A stretch of 64,000 nt of DNA, from positions 496,052 to 560,051 of the forward strand of contig VZRS01014850.1 of the NCBI GenBank assembly GCA_013398055.1. The letters are read 5' to 3'. Made by a program: the position numbers and the translations under genes. This document shows, in pieces, positions 25,901 through 38,570 of this stretch. Origin of the DNA: Ifrita kowaldi. Lineage: Eukaryota; Chordata; Aves; Passeriformes; Cinclosomatidae. A model generated the notes under the pieces. The model was not told the origin of the DNA. It saw only the letters and a program-made list of their open reading frames with translations, and searched no databases. The stretch's first letter is position 1; each line of letters begins with the position of its first letter.

Positions 25901-27002
25901 ACGATAATGAAACACAATGGTTCTTTACCTGTTCCAAAATATAGACAATTTAATAAGTATCATAATATTTCATCTGACTTTATCTTTCTCATGGAGGACC
26001 TCCTTTTCCTGGTCTTAGACCAAAGGTTCAGTTGTTCTCCCTTAGGTGCCTGGGCAAGATTTACAAGTTGAACTCATAAATATATCTTAGTCAAGCTTTT
26101 TTTAAAAAACAGACTTTCAAACAAGTACCTCATACACAAGATTATCATCTGAATTAGAGACATTTCAGATAGTACGAATAGCAGAGACGTGCCTACGTAT
26201 TTTGCGGAAATTAGTTAGTTCAGACCTACTATGTAGATTTCCAGAGGAAAAAAAATTGATTTAAAATGGACAAAAAAGAGACCAACTATAAACTTGATGA
26301 AAATTAGACTTAGTGGAAAGAAATTGAGCAATAAAAAAACCAGAATCAGAGAAATAGCATGTTTCTGAAGTTCAACAGTTTCCCGGGGGAAACAAGAACC
26401 AAAATATTGACAAACAAACAAATACACCTAAAATTATTGTTTGGATCCTTTGAAAGCATAGTTTTAACAAACGAAGCTCATTAAAGTGACATTTTGGTAA
26501 ACTTCCTAAGTCATCATAAAATTACTGCTACAACCTTAAAAAAAAAAAAAATCTGTTCATTTTCAATTTGGGTAAAATCTGTACTGAAAATTATATTTCA
26601 GAACAAAGCATTTGAATTGAAGTTTTAGGGCATTTTCATTTAAAGGTTTCTGAAATATAAATTGGGTGTGTGGGGAGACTTTTATCTCTCTTCAGCCAAA
26701 ACAACGTGCAATGTTGACGTGAATTCACAAAATATTTTGCTTGACACAAATGTTTCCATCAACATAATCTGTACTTTTCTATCAAGAGAAGATCATTTTC
26801 ACCGAGGAAAAATGCTTGACCTCCATGAGATCATCTGTAGCTTGCTGAAAACAAAACCATAACACTTTCCAGTTTTCTACTAAGACGTCATTCTCATCTA
26901 ATTCTTAGAAATTGCACTTCTCAGACATAACTGACATTGACCTCAACACTGCAATCTTGCTTGGAATTGATAACAGCATGTATTCAGACCTAGAACACGT
27001 CT
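19974..27002. other. Unique AT-rich non-coding DNA
   Basis: No gene recognised. It contains an RFX X-box-like motif (21138-21153), a 17-bp palindrome around a TAATT core (22077-22093), and several A/T runs (20430, 20697, 21643, 26540). Open frames at 21159-21359 (+), 21308-21523 (-) and 25126-25326 (-) are exon-like at one border at most. Confidence 0.6.
21138..21153. promoter_or_regulatory. RFX X-box-like inverted motif
   Basis: GGTTACTAAGGCAACC is close to the imperfect palindrome bound by RFX factors (GTNRCC spacer RGYAAC). The right half site is perfect and the left has one deviation. RFX sites mark many cilium-gene promoters. There is no CpG island or recognised first exon here, so it may be a chance match. 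Confidence 0.2.
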
Positions 27003-27212
27003 TAGAAGGTGTTTCAGGGTTAACAATCAAGCATTTTCATAATCCAACAATAAAAATTAGCTTCAAGATCTTTAATCAAACCAGAATTTCAAATTCTGAT
27101 AAGATACTAGAAGGTGTTTCAGGGTTAACAATCAAGCATTTTCATAATCCAACAATAAAAATTAGCTTCAAGATCTTTAATCAAACCAGAATTTCAAATT
27201 CTGATAAGATAC
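27003..27212 (+). repeat. Perfect 105-bp tandem duplication
   Basis: Two head-to-tail copies of a 105-base unit (27003-27107 and 27108-27212) are identical at every base I compared. A third copy starts (TAGAA) and then runs into an A-rich tract. The unit length is a multiple of three, so one plus-strand frame (26912-27244) reads through both copies and gives a duplicated 35-residue peptide. That frame has no other support as a gene. Complete identity implies a very recent duplication, a homogenised minisatellite or an assembly duplication. Confidence 0.95.
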
Positions 27213-27599
27213 TAGAAAAAAAAAAGTGGAGGATCCATCTATGAGTTTGGCTTTGGCTTAACATCCAAGAATATCTAAAGTATCTCTAGATACTTGTGAA
27301 GGTTTTCAAAGTTTTCTATGAAAAACTAGCTATAATTCATATACAAAATGATCAGGAAAACAACCATGCAAGTATAAAATACAGATAAATGAATTGCCAA
27401 ATTTATTAAGTTTTGTTTTCATAATAACTTATCCCCAGTAGAAGAAAGGGTAGATGACAGCAAAAAGAAAATAACTCAGAAGTTAGAAAGCTCTGAATAT
27501 CCTAGTCTCAGGCGACAATTGCTGTTTTCATTCTGTTTCTTACAGTAATGACTCTTAAAAATTACCTTTATCGCAAGGGTTAGAGATTTCTTTAATAAT
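27213..27599. other. Unique AT-rich spacer
   Basis: This follows the A-rich tract that ends the 105-bp duplication. I see no gene or repeat in it. Confidence 0.6.
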
Positions 27600-27603
27600 T
27601 CTT

Positions 27604-27672
27604 TATAGCTCTTTATAACAGATGTCTCTGAATAATTCTTTAATTCTTTATAACAGATGTCTCTGAATATTT
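27604..27672 (+). repeat. 35-bp tandem repeat, about two copies
   Basis: The block CTTTATAACAGATGTCTCTG recurs at 27611 and 27646 with a 35-base offset. The flanking TAATTCTTTA-type sequence repeats imperfectly as well. It is a small minisatellite-like duplication. Confidence 0.9.
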
Positions 27673-27846
27673 TGCTGTCATTACTGCATGGCTAGACAAT
27701 AAATTTGTGAGACTCTGCTGCCTTTTCACAGTTAGGGTCTATAATACTAAGAAATACATTATCTCCATTTGTACTAGACCACTGTTATTATAAATTTTCA
27801 ACTATAGATCAGGACAACATATAGCGATGAACAAGAGGCTCAGAGG

Positions 27847-27851
<5 letters not shown>

Positions 27852-27880
<29 letters not shown>
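27852..27880. repeat. (TA)n microsatellite
   Basis: An uninterrupted alternating TA run of about 14 units, expected to be length-polymorphic. Confidence 0.95.
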
Positions 27881-27883
<3 letters not shown>

Positions 27884-30800
27884 AACTACTTCTATGATAT
27901 TTTATTTTCTGTCCTAGACAAATTGGAAGACGATTATCTTCCTAAGAAATGCTTATTATTAAGTCAGAATATACTTCTTTCATATTAACATAATTTCAAG
28001 TCCTGGAAGCACTGCATCTGACTCCAGGGTTCCTTTCAGAGCAGGAATTGAAAGCAAATTTCCAACATAATGCAGGGCAGATGGATTTGAAACTGTTTAA
28101 GAGTCATTGCTACAATTACTTTACTAAACTATCAATTAAAGAAAATCAATACATTAGAAATAAAATGGGTAACCTGATCATGAAATACATGTCCTTGACT
28201 CTTTCTGTAGTTTACACACTCTGTAACTGTATATATAGAATACATCTACCTTCCAGAGGAAAAAAAAATTTAAACCACCAACCCTCATAAAAGGAATTTC
28301 TCATAACAGCCTGGCTTCTATTGTGGATCTACTTGCAGGTACTCATATAAGGCATAATTTTAACAAAAAAATTTTACATGAGTGGGATCGATTCTTACCT
28401 TCGGCTTTCTACAATTTAGAAGTTCTTTAGCTTTAGAGATACATCTGAAGAAGTATTCATTATCACTTTTGAATACATGTTGTCATAGCCTAAGATCATG
28501 TCTATACAGCAATGAGCAGACGTGAATGTTCGGTGAAAGGTATTTAATAATCTTCAGTAATATTTATCAATATAAAAAAATCTATTTCCTATTAGGTGGC
28601 ACATGCATGTTCCAGTAACTGAACCGGAGTAAATATATGTAAATCCATTCAGAATAATTTAAACAGGCTGAGGACAAGGTATCCTCATTGGGAAGAGCCT
28701 GGTCCTCTAACAGAGTTACTAAGTGAACATCCAAAAGATCTTTGTGCCCTTCATTGTCCTTCACATCAGTAATGAGGGTCTGCTCTCCACTGCTGAAAGG
28801 AGAGTTGGCAGCTCTATAGCAATTCCTTTTATGTAGGAAACACACCTTTCAAAAAATCTGAAGAAACAGAAAATTCAGTACACGTGTGCCCTTAGAGCTC
28901 ACCAGGCACACACTGTTCTGTAGCTCTCCTCTGAACAAGGACTTGGCTCAGTTCAGAGTTTGTTTCACAGTGTCTGTATTGAGTTTCAAACTCTGTGTTC
29001 GTGACCTTTCAAAACAACACTGCAAAATTAAACTAAAAATTTTTCTCTAGGCCATGTGGTCCTCAATTAGAAAAAAATTGGGAAAGGACTTGAAGAACAA
29101 AGTTAATGCAATAACTGTTGTTACAGACAATCAGTCTGAAAACATCCACTTTCTGGAACAAATGCAAATTGAAAAATAAATCAAAGAGAATCACTTTGCA
29201 TAAACTATTTTGGCTATTTTTTTTTTTTTGCAGGTTAAGGGATGATAGAGATTGTTGCACTGTTTCTATTTTAAGTACATTGGATATGAAGAGAAGACTA
29301 GTGTAGAATGACCTAAATAATTAAATATGTCTATAGACCCCCGCTAACATTCTGCTATGTTTTCATCTGGTTAATCATTTGCTTAATCTTACTACACATT
29401 CACAAGCCAGTTTGATTAAAACCAGTCAATGGATATGTTTTCATATGTGTTTTTAAATATTCTGTTGAACTTTCAAGCTCTCATATGAAAGTGAAGGAAA
29501 ATGTGAAGAAAAAAAGTGCTGGTAAACCTTGTGTAACTCACACGGCTAATCAGGGAAAATTACCAAAATTGCCAACACTCTTGTCACACCATAAGTAAGG
29601 GTACAGGAGAAGTATTAATGACAAACAGCAACAGCTTCTCCAGAAAAATTGCACATAAATACTATTGCTAGTCCTGCCACCAAGAAAGATGAGCCACAGT
29701 TTCATTTTTGTCATAGATAACCACAGCCTTGTTTAATGGCAGCACATTTGCAGCACTGTTTGGAGTCTCTGCAATGACTTTTTGCGTGGCATCTCACACA
29801 ATATTTCCTGTTGCTGTGTTCCTTAAGCATGCTGGGAATCAATATGGTTAGTAATAGCAATCACAATAAATGTGCATTATGAGTAATACTTTACTGCCAA
29901 AAGAATCAGCAATCATAATTTGTGCCTGTGTTAATTATATTTCCACTATGACTGGTAGATAACTAGCTCAGATAAATAGTCTGCAGCCTATACTAAATGG
30001 AAAAAATAATTTTAAATCCTTTCATTCAGTACAGAATACAAAGGAGAGATTATGGTGGGAGCATCTTTTGACATGCATTTCCCTGTTAAGTTTTAGCCCA
30101 GACAGGAGAAAAGACAACAGTGTTTTGAATGAGTCTGAAGAGGCTTGGAAGTGCCTCAGACAAGGATGCTTGAAGGGAAGCAGCTCTTTCAAGGATTTCC
30201 TGCAAATACAGTTTCTAAAAGGCTGCCAAAAATGGTATACACACTATCATAAAGAAATGCAGTCCTACAGCTGCACATACACTTCCTTACAAATTAGCTA
30301 TCAACTGCCACTTTGCAATATTTAATTGTCCAAAAAGAGGTAAAAATCCCAAACACACTAGAGGAGAAACTAGGGGTATGGTATAATCTGAGAAAAACCT
30401 CACTTAATTCCCAATTTTCGTGTGCAACTTTGCACTGTGTGCGCATCTATATGAATCTGTGCATTTGGACTCATCATGCCATTTGTAATTGATCATGAAA
30501 ATAATAGTGTGTAGTGTCCAGATGTGTGATGCACACGTCACCTGGCAGTTAAATAGTGCCTCCAGAAAAGTTCAGGCCTAAGTGATATATCTTGAAAAAA
30601 TAGTCAGGCTTGACTGCCTTCCTGTTCTTCAGTCAGAACAAATTCTTTTAACTCAAAAATTGTCTCAGTTCAACAGGAAGTGCTAGCACTGTCCCCCTTG
30701 CCTCTTGGATGATACTTGGGGAAGACCATGCTCAGCCATGCCAGTGACCACCTTTGAACATTTCCATCCCTCCCATCAATTAACTGCTGTAAAACCAGAC

Positions 30801-32937
30801 CTCAGTGACTGGAAGTGCGGTTCATCAGTCAGAAGCAAACTCTGCAGTTCAGTGAAGCAAATGTGCTGAGTGCAACTGCTTCTAGAGACAACCATGCCTG
30901 GACAGTGATGATCTAGGCAATTATTTACGTGTAGCCTTTCATCTCTAATTAGATTTACCTTAAGGTTTATTTTCCGTAAGGAGTGATTATGCTAGAAGCT
31001 CCTCTTTATGCTCGATAGTTGAAAGCTTTTCTAACTATTCCTGCACAAATTACAAGACATAGCTGTTAAAATGTAGATGAAGTAATTTTTGCCCACTTCT
31101 ATATTAACAAAACGTTTTGTTTATTTTAATAGTGATAGATTTATTGAAACATGAACTTGAGCTCCTGTTAAACCTCTTATAAGAGAGTATATCTAGTAAA
31201 ATGGGAAACAAAAATAAGAAAAAACCCTGAAATTCATTTAAAAGATTCCACAAAAAAAAAACCAAAAAACCACCAACCAACCACACGGGCAGTGGGTAGA
31301 AAACAACAACAAAAATCCAGACTTTGCATATTCACAGAGTGGCAGCAGCTAATTCATTTTTCACTCAGTAAGCCCTGCCAGCTATGTGATCTCTTCCTTT
31401 GGAAAAAAAAAAAAGACAAAAATAAAGGAGTATAGACACTGAAGTAAGTATCCAGCAAAATAGAACTTTTGCTTCCATTTTTCAGTCTTAAGACTTTTAC
31501 ACAAAACATCCAGACAATTTATGAGCTAACACCTTTCAGCAGAGGAGAAAAAAGAACAAAAAAATAACTCTTCTAGGCTAGTTGTTGTCATTGACAACTC
31601 AATATAAATCTGATGCAATGATGGAAAATATTGTAAGTCATGCCATTAGCCTGTCATTAATAAACAGTTTGTCTCATTATTTTACAGTTTCTTGAGGCTA
31701 ACAACACATTGATATAATGTGTTTTCTCACTCTGAAAGTAGTATTAAAAATGCATCAGTGGAAGAGTACTTGAGGAAAAAAAAAGGCAATGATAATTTCT
31801 GTGTGCTATTTCACCGCTTTTTTCAGTTCACCTTGAAATTCATCTTCTAAGAAATACAATGGGCAGTACCCATCCTAAAAACTTGCTGAAAAAAGTTTCT
31901 TGTGAACGTACAGACAGCCTGCATACCTGAACTCAACAACTTTGTTTTGTTTCCCTCTATGCAGCAACTTCTCTTTGAGATCCCCATGCTTGACCAACCC
32001 CTAATTATCTATTCAATGACATCCATCCCAGTATAGAAAATCCCTACAAGCACACAGTTCATGTGCATCTGCTGTACATAAAGCCACACATAGGCAAATA
32101 TTTAGTTTTAATCCTTTTAAAATTTTTCTACAAGCTTAAAAGCAAATAAGTAGTCAAACAAATTAATCAAATTTTCCTGTAACATGTAAAAGTAAATAGT
32201 TTTCATCTAATCACCTTATGTTCTGGAAGGCTCCCTTCCTTTAAAGTTCTATAGAATATAGCTGTAGATTATTCTCTTAGATACACCAGGACATAGGAAG
32301 GTTGAGGCTAGACACAAATTAAATCAACCTCCTATCATCTATACTTTGAGATATTCTACAGTGTTCTATGGAAGAATGAAAAGTAAGGCTGAGCAGCTCA
32401 TTAGAGATTCAAGTAACACTAACAATACTATGCTTTTCTTTCTCTGCCTAAGTCCCTGCACCGTTACTCAGCCCACAATACCATTATTAAGAGAATTCAT
32501 TGCTATAACTTTGCACTTATACTGCATGTTGTCTTTCAACAAACTCAAATGTAAAAGCAATGACAAATTGCACTCTGCAAATATTTTTTTTAAAATGACT
32601 AGCTCCTGATTTCTGTAACTATTGAACACAGCTCCTTTGACAGTCTAAGAAGTCAAGGCAGCAATCAATGTTTAATTTAAAGGTTGAGGGTTCATAACCC
32701 CAGGGAAACTGGCAGTCCATAGAAGTACTGAGAGCTCATAAGTGAAATTGGTAAATAAAAATATTACTTTTGTGAAGCAGCTAGGGTAAACCTGAGGAGC
32801 ACATCTGTTTTAAAACAATAGGAGAATGAGTAGAAAATGAAAGAAGAAAGCAAATGTTAATTCAAGTGTTCAGAACTACCTGCAATGAGCAGGGAAACTC
32901 TTTTGAAATAAAAGTGTCTTCCATAAAGCAGAATATT
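27881..32937. other. Unique AT-rich non-coding DNA
   Basis: No gene recognised. A complex, non-repetitive stretch at about 29690-29990 looks like conserved non-coding DNA (see findings). A-rich patches occur at 31250-31315, 31406 and 31776. Open frames at 28582-28845 (-) and 30068-30325 (+) were inspected and not accepted. Confidence 0.6.
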
Positions 32938-33075
32938 CAAAAAGGTTTGAAAGGGACCTTTCAAATTCATCTAGTCCCACCTCCCTGCCATGATCAGGGA
33001 CACTTTTCACTAGATCAAGTTGCCCCTCTCTGGGCAACCTGTTCCAGTGCCTCACCACACTCTTACTGAGAATTT
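32938..33075 (-). mobile_element. CR1 LINE 3' end fragment
   Basis: The plus strand shows GAAAGGGACCTTTCAAATTC then ATCTAGTCCCACCTCCCTGC, CATGATCAGGGACACTTTTC and CACTAGATCAAGTTGCCCC, followed by GGGCAACCTGTTCCAGTGCC and TCACCACACTCTTACTGAG. This is the antisense of the classic CR1 3' end (GGCACTGGAACAGGTTGCCC, GACCTTT...CCC), so the element lies on the minus strand. Similarity fades after about 33075, and diverged CR1 sequence may continue to about 33180. Confidence 0.92.
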
Positions 33076-36000
33076 CTGATACTAAAGGAAAAGGGATTTT
33101 GAGAAATGTAAGGAGGCGGAGAAAACTGAGCAGAAAAGAGCCCATGAACCAGCCCCTTTGCCCTGCCACCACCTTATTCATTCTGGCAGTGCATATTTCA
33201 CGTATAAACTGAAAAGGGTTGTTATGTTACCCTGGGATTGCAATCTCAGCCCCTCAGGCAAAGGTGCCTAGGGAGAGAAGCAACTGGCACTTTTAAAAGC
33301 AGAATAGTTTTAAATCAGATACTTTACAGATTTGTCTGAACAGCAAGAGGCTAAAAGGGCTGATACTTGGGACATAATGTTCTCAGAACAAAAATATGTA
33401 CTTACAGCAGCCATCCCGACATTTCAACGGAGATCCTCAACCCATCTGGCAAACCTATCCACTTCGGGGTTCTTGTGCAGTCCTCAAAGCAGAGAGGAGA
33501 ACAAGAGGGAAAGGCAGCTAAACAAAAGACTTGAAAAGAAAGACAGGTTGCCCTCAGAACTGACTGTATTTCAAAAATCCTTTGCCAAATTGAAGATTTT
33601 GCTGTAAACCATTTCAGCCTCGGTGAACCAGCATTTACAGATTTTCACTTTTCCTCTAGTGAAGTTTTGACTGATTTTTGTTAGCAAAAATATCTCAAGC
33701 TAATATGCTAAACCTTACCCTGTAAGAAACCCACCTGTTGAAAGGAATTTTTGCAGCTTCAAAAAAAGCCAGCAAAATGATCTGTCCCATTGCAAGCATG
33801 CAAAGGGAATATATGGCAGTTCACCTTTAAAATCGTCACAAAGGTATTAATGCAAGCACTTCTTCTTCACTTAATGTACGTTTGCTCTTCCCCAGCACCC
33901 CAATGCAGCAGATGGTCTAGCTCAGCTGAGCACATATAGCAAATACAGCTTCAAATTCCACTGCCTTTAGTTAAGTTGAGCTTAAGTTGCACTGTTGCCA
34001 GGAGGAACCAGGTCAATGACATGGGAGTACATGTGCCCATGTCCTCTCAATGCTCCAGCCACATCACAAACTACAGCAGCGTGCCGTTTTCCACTCTAGT
34101 AACCCTGGTTGTTTGGGAATTGAGATTGATTTTGCTGATTTTGTACTATGAAGATGCAGTGCGGACCTGTTGTACCACAGTATGAGGTGGCATCAGGTAC
34201 AAAGGAATTTGATGTTCTGTAGCAGTAGTTGTAAACTGCAGAGCTGGCAGCTTCAGGAGAAAAATGTAACATGCTGCTCAGGGAAATCTTCTTTTACCCT
34301 ACAGAATGAAATATTCTTTATAGGTACTTCTACCTGTTGCAATGAGTATTTTTCCTTTTTTTCTGTCTTGTTTCTACTTTTGCTGGTTTGATTAGAATGG
34401 TTTCGGTGTTTTCATCTACCAGATCAGCTTAGTAAATAGTTTTGGTACTTGCAGAGACCATTAAATAAAACAAAGAAAGTGGAACACTTACTCTGGCTCT
34501 TACCATTTGCAAGACAGATGGGTCAGAAGAACAGTAAATGCACCATTGAATCAAGAAGATATCAGCAGAAGATCCTGATTATTTTCTCCTATGCCAAGAG
34601 GAAAAAAAGGTTCTTACTCTGATTGTTACGCATTTCATTTACATATCAGTGAAAATTCTACAAATAACACAGTATATAATATATTTTATCTTCCTTTCTT
34701 TAATGCTGATCTTTACGCCAATTGGTATAGAACATTCAGTTGATGTTTCCTATCAGTGACTTTTCAGAAAACTCTTTCATTTTAGAGATTTTTGGACATT
34801 TGAGATAGCCACTAGGCAAGGCCATATCTTCTGTTTCCTGACAGGCCTTCCTCAACAAGTTCATAAAAGGTTCCCCCTAATGGTGAGAGAGGTAAGAAAA
34901 AATAGTCCAATTCCTATTCCATTAAGGTACACCTGGAGAAATTTGATTGGCTTACCCCTAGGAAATTTGGTTAGCTTGTCAGTAACACATCTGCATTAGG
35001 CCTTAAACTTTTCTATTTACATCAATTAGAAGGAACAGTTACATGTAATGGAAGAGATGGGAAATTCATATAGTAAACAGGAAAAAGTGTAAGCAGGAAT
35101 TAGTAAACCACTTAAGGAAAACTTGTGGACTGGTATTTTGAGCAAATAAAGCAAATTGGGCAAACTAAGGGAGGGATGTTATATCTGATGTTTAATGAAA
35201 AAAATGCAGATGCATTAACTTCCACATTTAGAATGTAACTGTGAACTCTGTTGGCAGTTCCTCTGCAAATGTCTACAAATAGTATACTTCATCTGAATAA
35301 TGACTAACCGAATCAAGTAAACATCAGATTGTGTTGTTATCACTTTTAAAAACTACTCATCAGATTACAATTTTGATTTCGTAAATTGAAACCTATTGCA
35401 ATAAATGTAACATCTTTCCATTCAGGGAAAAAAAAGTCGTCTTGCACTTTATTTTTGCTAGGCCATCACTGTTAGGGCAAGGCCACTGCTAATTGCCTTT
35501 ACACAGCAAGAAAAAGTGGATCTTCTCTAATCTGGTTTTCACTCTCCTTACTAGAAATCACTACGTTCCCTGTTATCTCATAAATATGTGTTGATTAATG
35601 GCATAATTTATTTTCAGTTTACACAAAGGTGGGAGCTTATCTTTTGGAAATTATCCATATACAATTTCTGTGACCATTTTCAGATGACCTATTGTCTTGG
35701 GGTGACATCAACTGGGGCACATATGTACACATGATCAGTCTAAAATATGATATCAAATTGAATTATAAGGAAAGATGGAGACAGTAATTCTCCAATGGGG
35801 ACATAAAAGAATCAAGCAGTATAAAAATCCAATTTTAAAGCAAGCATCAATGGTCATGCCCAAGTGACTCAGATTGTGTTTAAATTTCAATATTGCTTGA
35901 AGAAATAACCTTCTATAGATTTTTCATTGTCATTAAATGAATAATTTTTGTAATTATGTGATACATATATCAACCAGCTCTTTCATCCTATTTTGGTACC

Positions 36001-36706
36001 AAGAATCATGGGGTATTTCTTACAAGTCATACAGTTCTTTGAGCTTGGAGAGAAAATTTCAGCCCATTCATTAATTTTAAAGATGCCAGTTAAGGCAGAA
36101 GTATTCTTATGTTTGAGATGAAATAAAAAATCATGTTAAAAAACATTAAGTACCTCCTGCAAGTGATGGGGGTTTTCAAGTGAAATTCAATATATGGTTT
36201 TATTCTCCTAATAATTAATATACTAATATTTTAAAAATCAAAATGTTTAAGCTAGCAGAAGTCTGATATGACTCCTCTCACACTGATATCCTATCACCAG
36301 GGTCTATGAGAAATTATAGGTTAGTCCTATGCATAGCATTTGAATAAAGTATCTTTCCATACAGTTTAGGTTCCATTTTGAAATATTTCAAATCTGTCTG
36401 GCATTTTTAAGATTGGAATTTTGATTAAAATACATTAACTTTGTTTACACAATTAGTACATAAGTTTGCTCTGTGAGAGATTTATAAACCTCTCTGATCT
36501 GATTTCCAAACCTAGGAGCTTTCAATAGCGTTTACCAATTCATAAATACCGTTTCATAGAAAGTAAACACCTGAATGCTGGGAATTGTTTCCTTTTAAAA
36601 CATTAAAAATTAATTGAGTAGGTTTAAGTGCAACAGTAACTTGCGTACAGTTTAGTGTTAATGGGCCCTTCTCAAAGTCATAGGTGAACTTGAAACGAAC
36701 TCAGTT
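33076..36706. other. Unique AT-rich non-coding DNA
   Basis: Apart from a possible diverged CR1 tail to about 33180, no repeat family or gene is recognised. A 91-codon plus-strand open frame lies at 33332-33607 (see findings). An imperfect 16-bp direct repeat occurs at 34938 and 34962. Confidence 0.55.
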
Positions 36707-37027
36707 TGTTAGCACAAATGGCTGAGCTGAGGAGAACACACAGAAAGACTGATTATCTTCAGATAAGGGTTGGGCCAAGGCTGGCCCAAGCTGGAAGATA
36801 AGAACAATTAATGACCTGTCCACATGGACAAGGAGAAAGGATCCAAAGAGGTGCTAGAAGACCCCAGACCACAAATTGCCATTACACCAAGAGGCACATG
36901 CAGGGCACATGACGACTGGGTGCACATACCAAGAGGGAAAAAAGACCCAGGGGTTTCTTTGTTCAGGGAACCTCTCCAGAGGCACCCATCTAGAGCTGGC
37001 TTACAATTAAACATTACCCTACACAAT
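36707..37027 (+). mobile_element. Probable LTR of an endogenous retrovirus (solo or fragment)
   Basis: A GC-richer block, here bounded by TGTTAG at 36707 and CTACACA at about 37019-37025, which are plausible TG...CA termini. Toward the plus-strand end it has ACCCAGGGGTTTCTTTG, GAGGCACCC and an ATTAAA poly(A) signal at 37006-37011, in the same order as in the 6.3-6.9 kb block. A perfect 8-bp inverted repeat (TTGGGCCA / TGGCCCAA, 4-base loop) sits in the upstream half at 36770-36789. The TATA region is degenerate. No target-site duplication was confirmed and no retroviral gene is adjacent, so a solo LTR is likeliest. A 69-codon open frame inside is not a gene. Confidence 0.5.
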
Positions 37028-37045
37028 TAATTTCTAATATTCAAT

Positions 37046-37104
37046 AAAAAAACTTGATTTAATCCCAAAAAAATTGGGGAAAAAAAACTTGATTTAATCC
37101 CCAA
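37046..37104 (+). repeat. 35-bp imperfect tandem repeat, A-rich
   Basis: AAAACTTGATTTAATCCC occurs twice with a 35-base offset (CTTGATTT at 37053 and 37088), separated by an A-run and TTGGGGA. It lies immediately downstream of the LTR-like element. Confidence 0.85.
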
Positions 37105-38570
37105 AAAAACTAATTAAAAATTAATGGTCCTTTTATACATTAACAGTTAGCCTTTAAATGCTTACAAGAGGCATTTTCTCCTCTTAGTGCTTTGAGAGGC
37201 AATCAAGAGCTTCTTTTTCTCTTTAATTACTGTCTTTTCATCCTTTCCAGAAACAGAAAATTGGCAAAATGTTTACATCCTATTAAAGAAATGAGACAAA
37301 TTGTTTTCTACATACTAAAGTGTTTTGACCTTAGATACGATGCTTACAACATCTCCAAGGAAACACTAAGTTGAAATCTAAACTTTAATTAAAATTATAT
37401 TTGAGGGCAATTATTTGGGCCCCAAAATGTAATTTGCTTTATCACTGGTCATTTACTTTCAAAACCGTAGAGTTACTGTGCCCAGTGGCCCCAGTGAAAA
37501 TCTATTTGTGTACCTGCCTTGCTTTGTAGCGCTAGCTGGATGAATAGTCTTCATTTCCTGGTAGGTTATAAATGTGTTCAGCTTCTCTGCTGTAGTTTCT
37601 GCTGGCAGAGGGCACTGCACTCCTAAAGTAAATCTCTTTCAATGTAGTTCTGGTTTCAGGTTAAGGTTCCTTGGGAATCCCATGTCTTGAAAAGCTTTAT
37701 ATAACTGTCACACTCCTTCCTTATTTTTTGAAAGATGCTTTAAAAAACCTTTTTTCTGTAATAGAGAAAACTCAATATTAGTCACTTATACTAAAATGCT
37801 TACTACCCTTTAAAAGAATTTTAATTAATAAAAAATACATTAAAGAATACCTAAGAGACACCTGTTGGTGCGTTTGTAAAAGGAAGAGAGTTTTTCATTT
37901 TTGAGTCTCTAAAAGTTAGCCATGTTGCAACTCTGAGTGGTCTTTCTATGGCAAGAAAGGGCCAGTATTAATGAGCTTCATGCTCAGGGATTTGACAGAA
38001 TTGTGTAAAGAAGGTTTCAGATAACAAAATATGAATACAGGGGAGTAGGGAGGGACAATCGGAGGCAGAAAACAAAAACCTGGTAGAGTCTTATCAGGAG
38101 GAGTTCATGCTGGAGAATGCTAGCAGGAATACTCCGAAACCAAGGTAGGCAAAAACTATCCATTGCAATGCAAACAAGATTCAGAGCCTGAGTTTAGTCC
38201 TTATCTTTTCAATTAGTACCACTGCCACAAAAGCTTATCCTAGGAGTTTGATAGGATAATGTAAATATTGCAGTAGATAAATGCTGTATTTTAAAGTAGA
38301 AATGCATTCTGATGTGAGATCAAGGTGTTCACACTTGGTAATAACTCAGGAAAAACTTCAAAAGTCATTGTTTCTGCTGCTTCTCTGCCTAGGCTTTCAA
38401 AAAAAAAAAGGTATTTAAAACTAGATTTCCTGCTACTGTTTGTTAACAAAGGATGGCAATAAATGATCCTTTGGCTACTCAGAAATAACCTATTAGGTCA
38501 GTCAACAGAGTTAATGTTGTTCCACAAACTATGCTTTCTTATATAGTAGTCAAGGAATAGGTAGGAATGT
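37105..38570. other. Unique AT-rich non-coding DNA
   Basis: No gene or dispersed repeat recognised. The 37.45-37.62 kb part is less AT-rich and of complex composition, but nothing specific can be assigned. Confidence 0.6.

Noticed and set aside
28582..28845. 87-codon minus-strand open frame with acidic, protein-like centre
   Set aside because: An acceptor-like CTCCTTTCAG exists inside it, but I found no acceptable donor, and the frame runs on into AT-rich codons.
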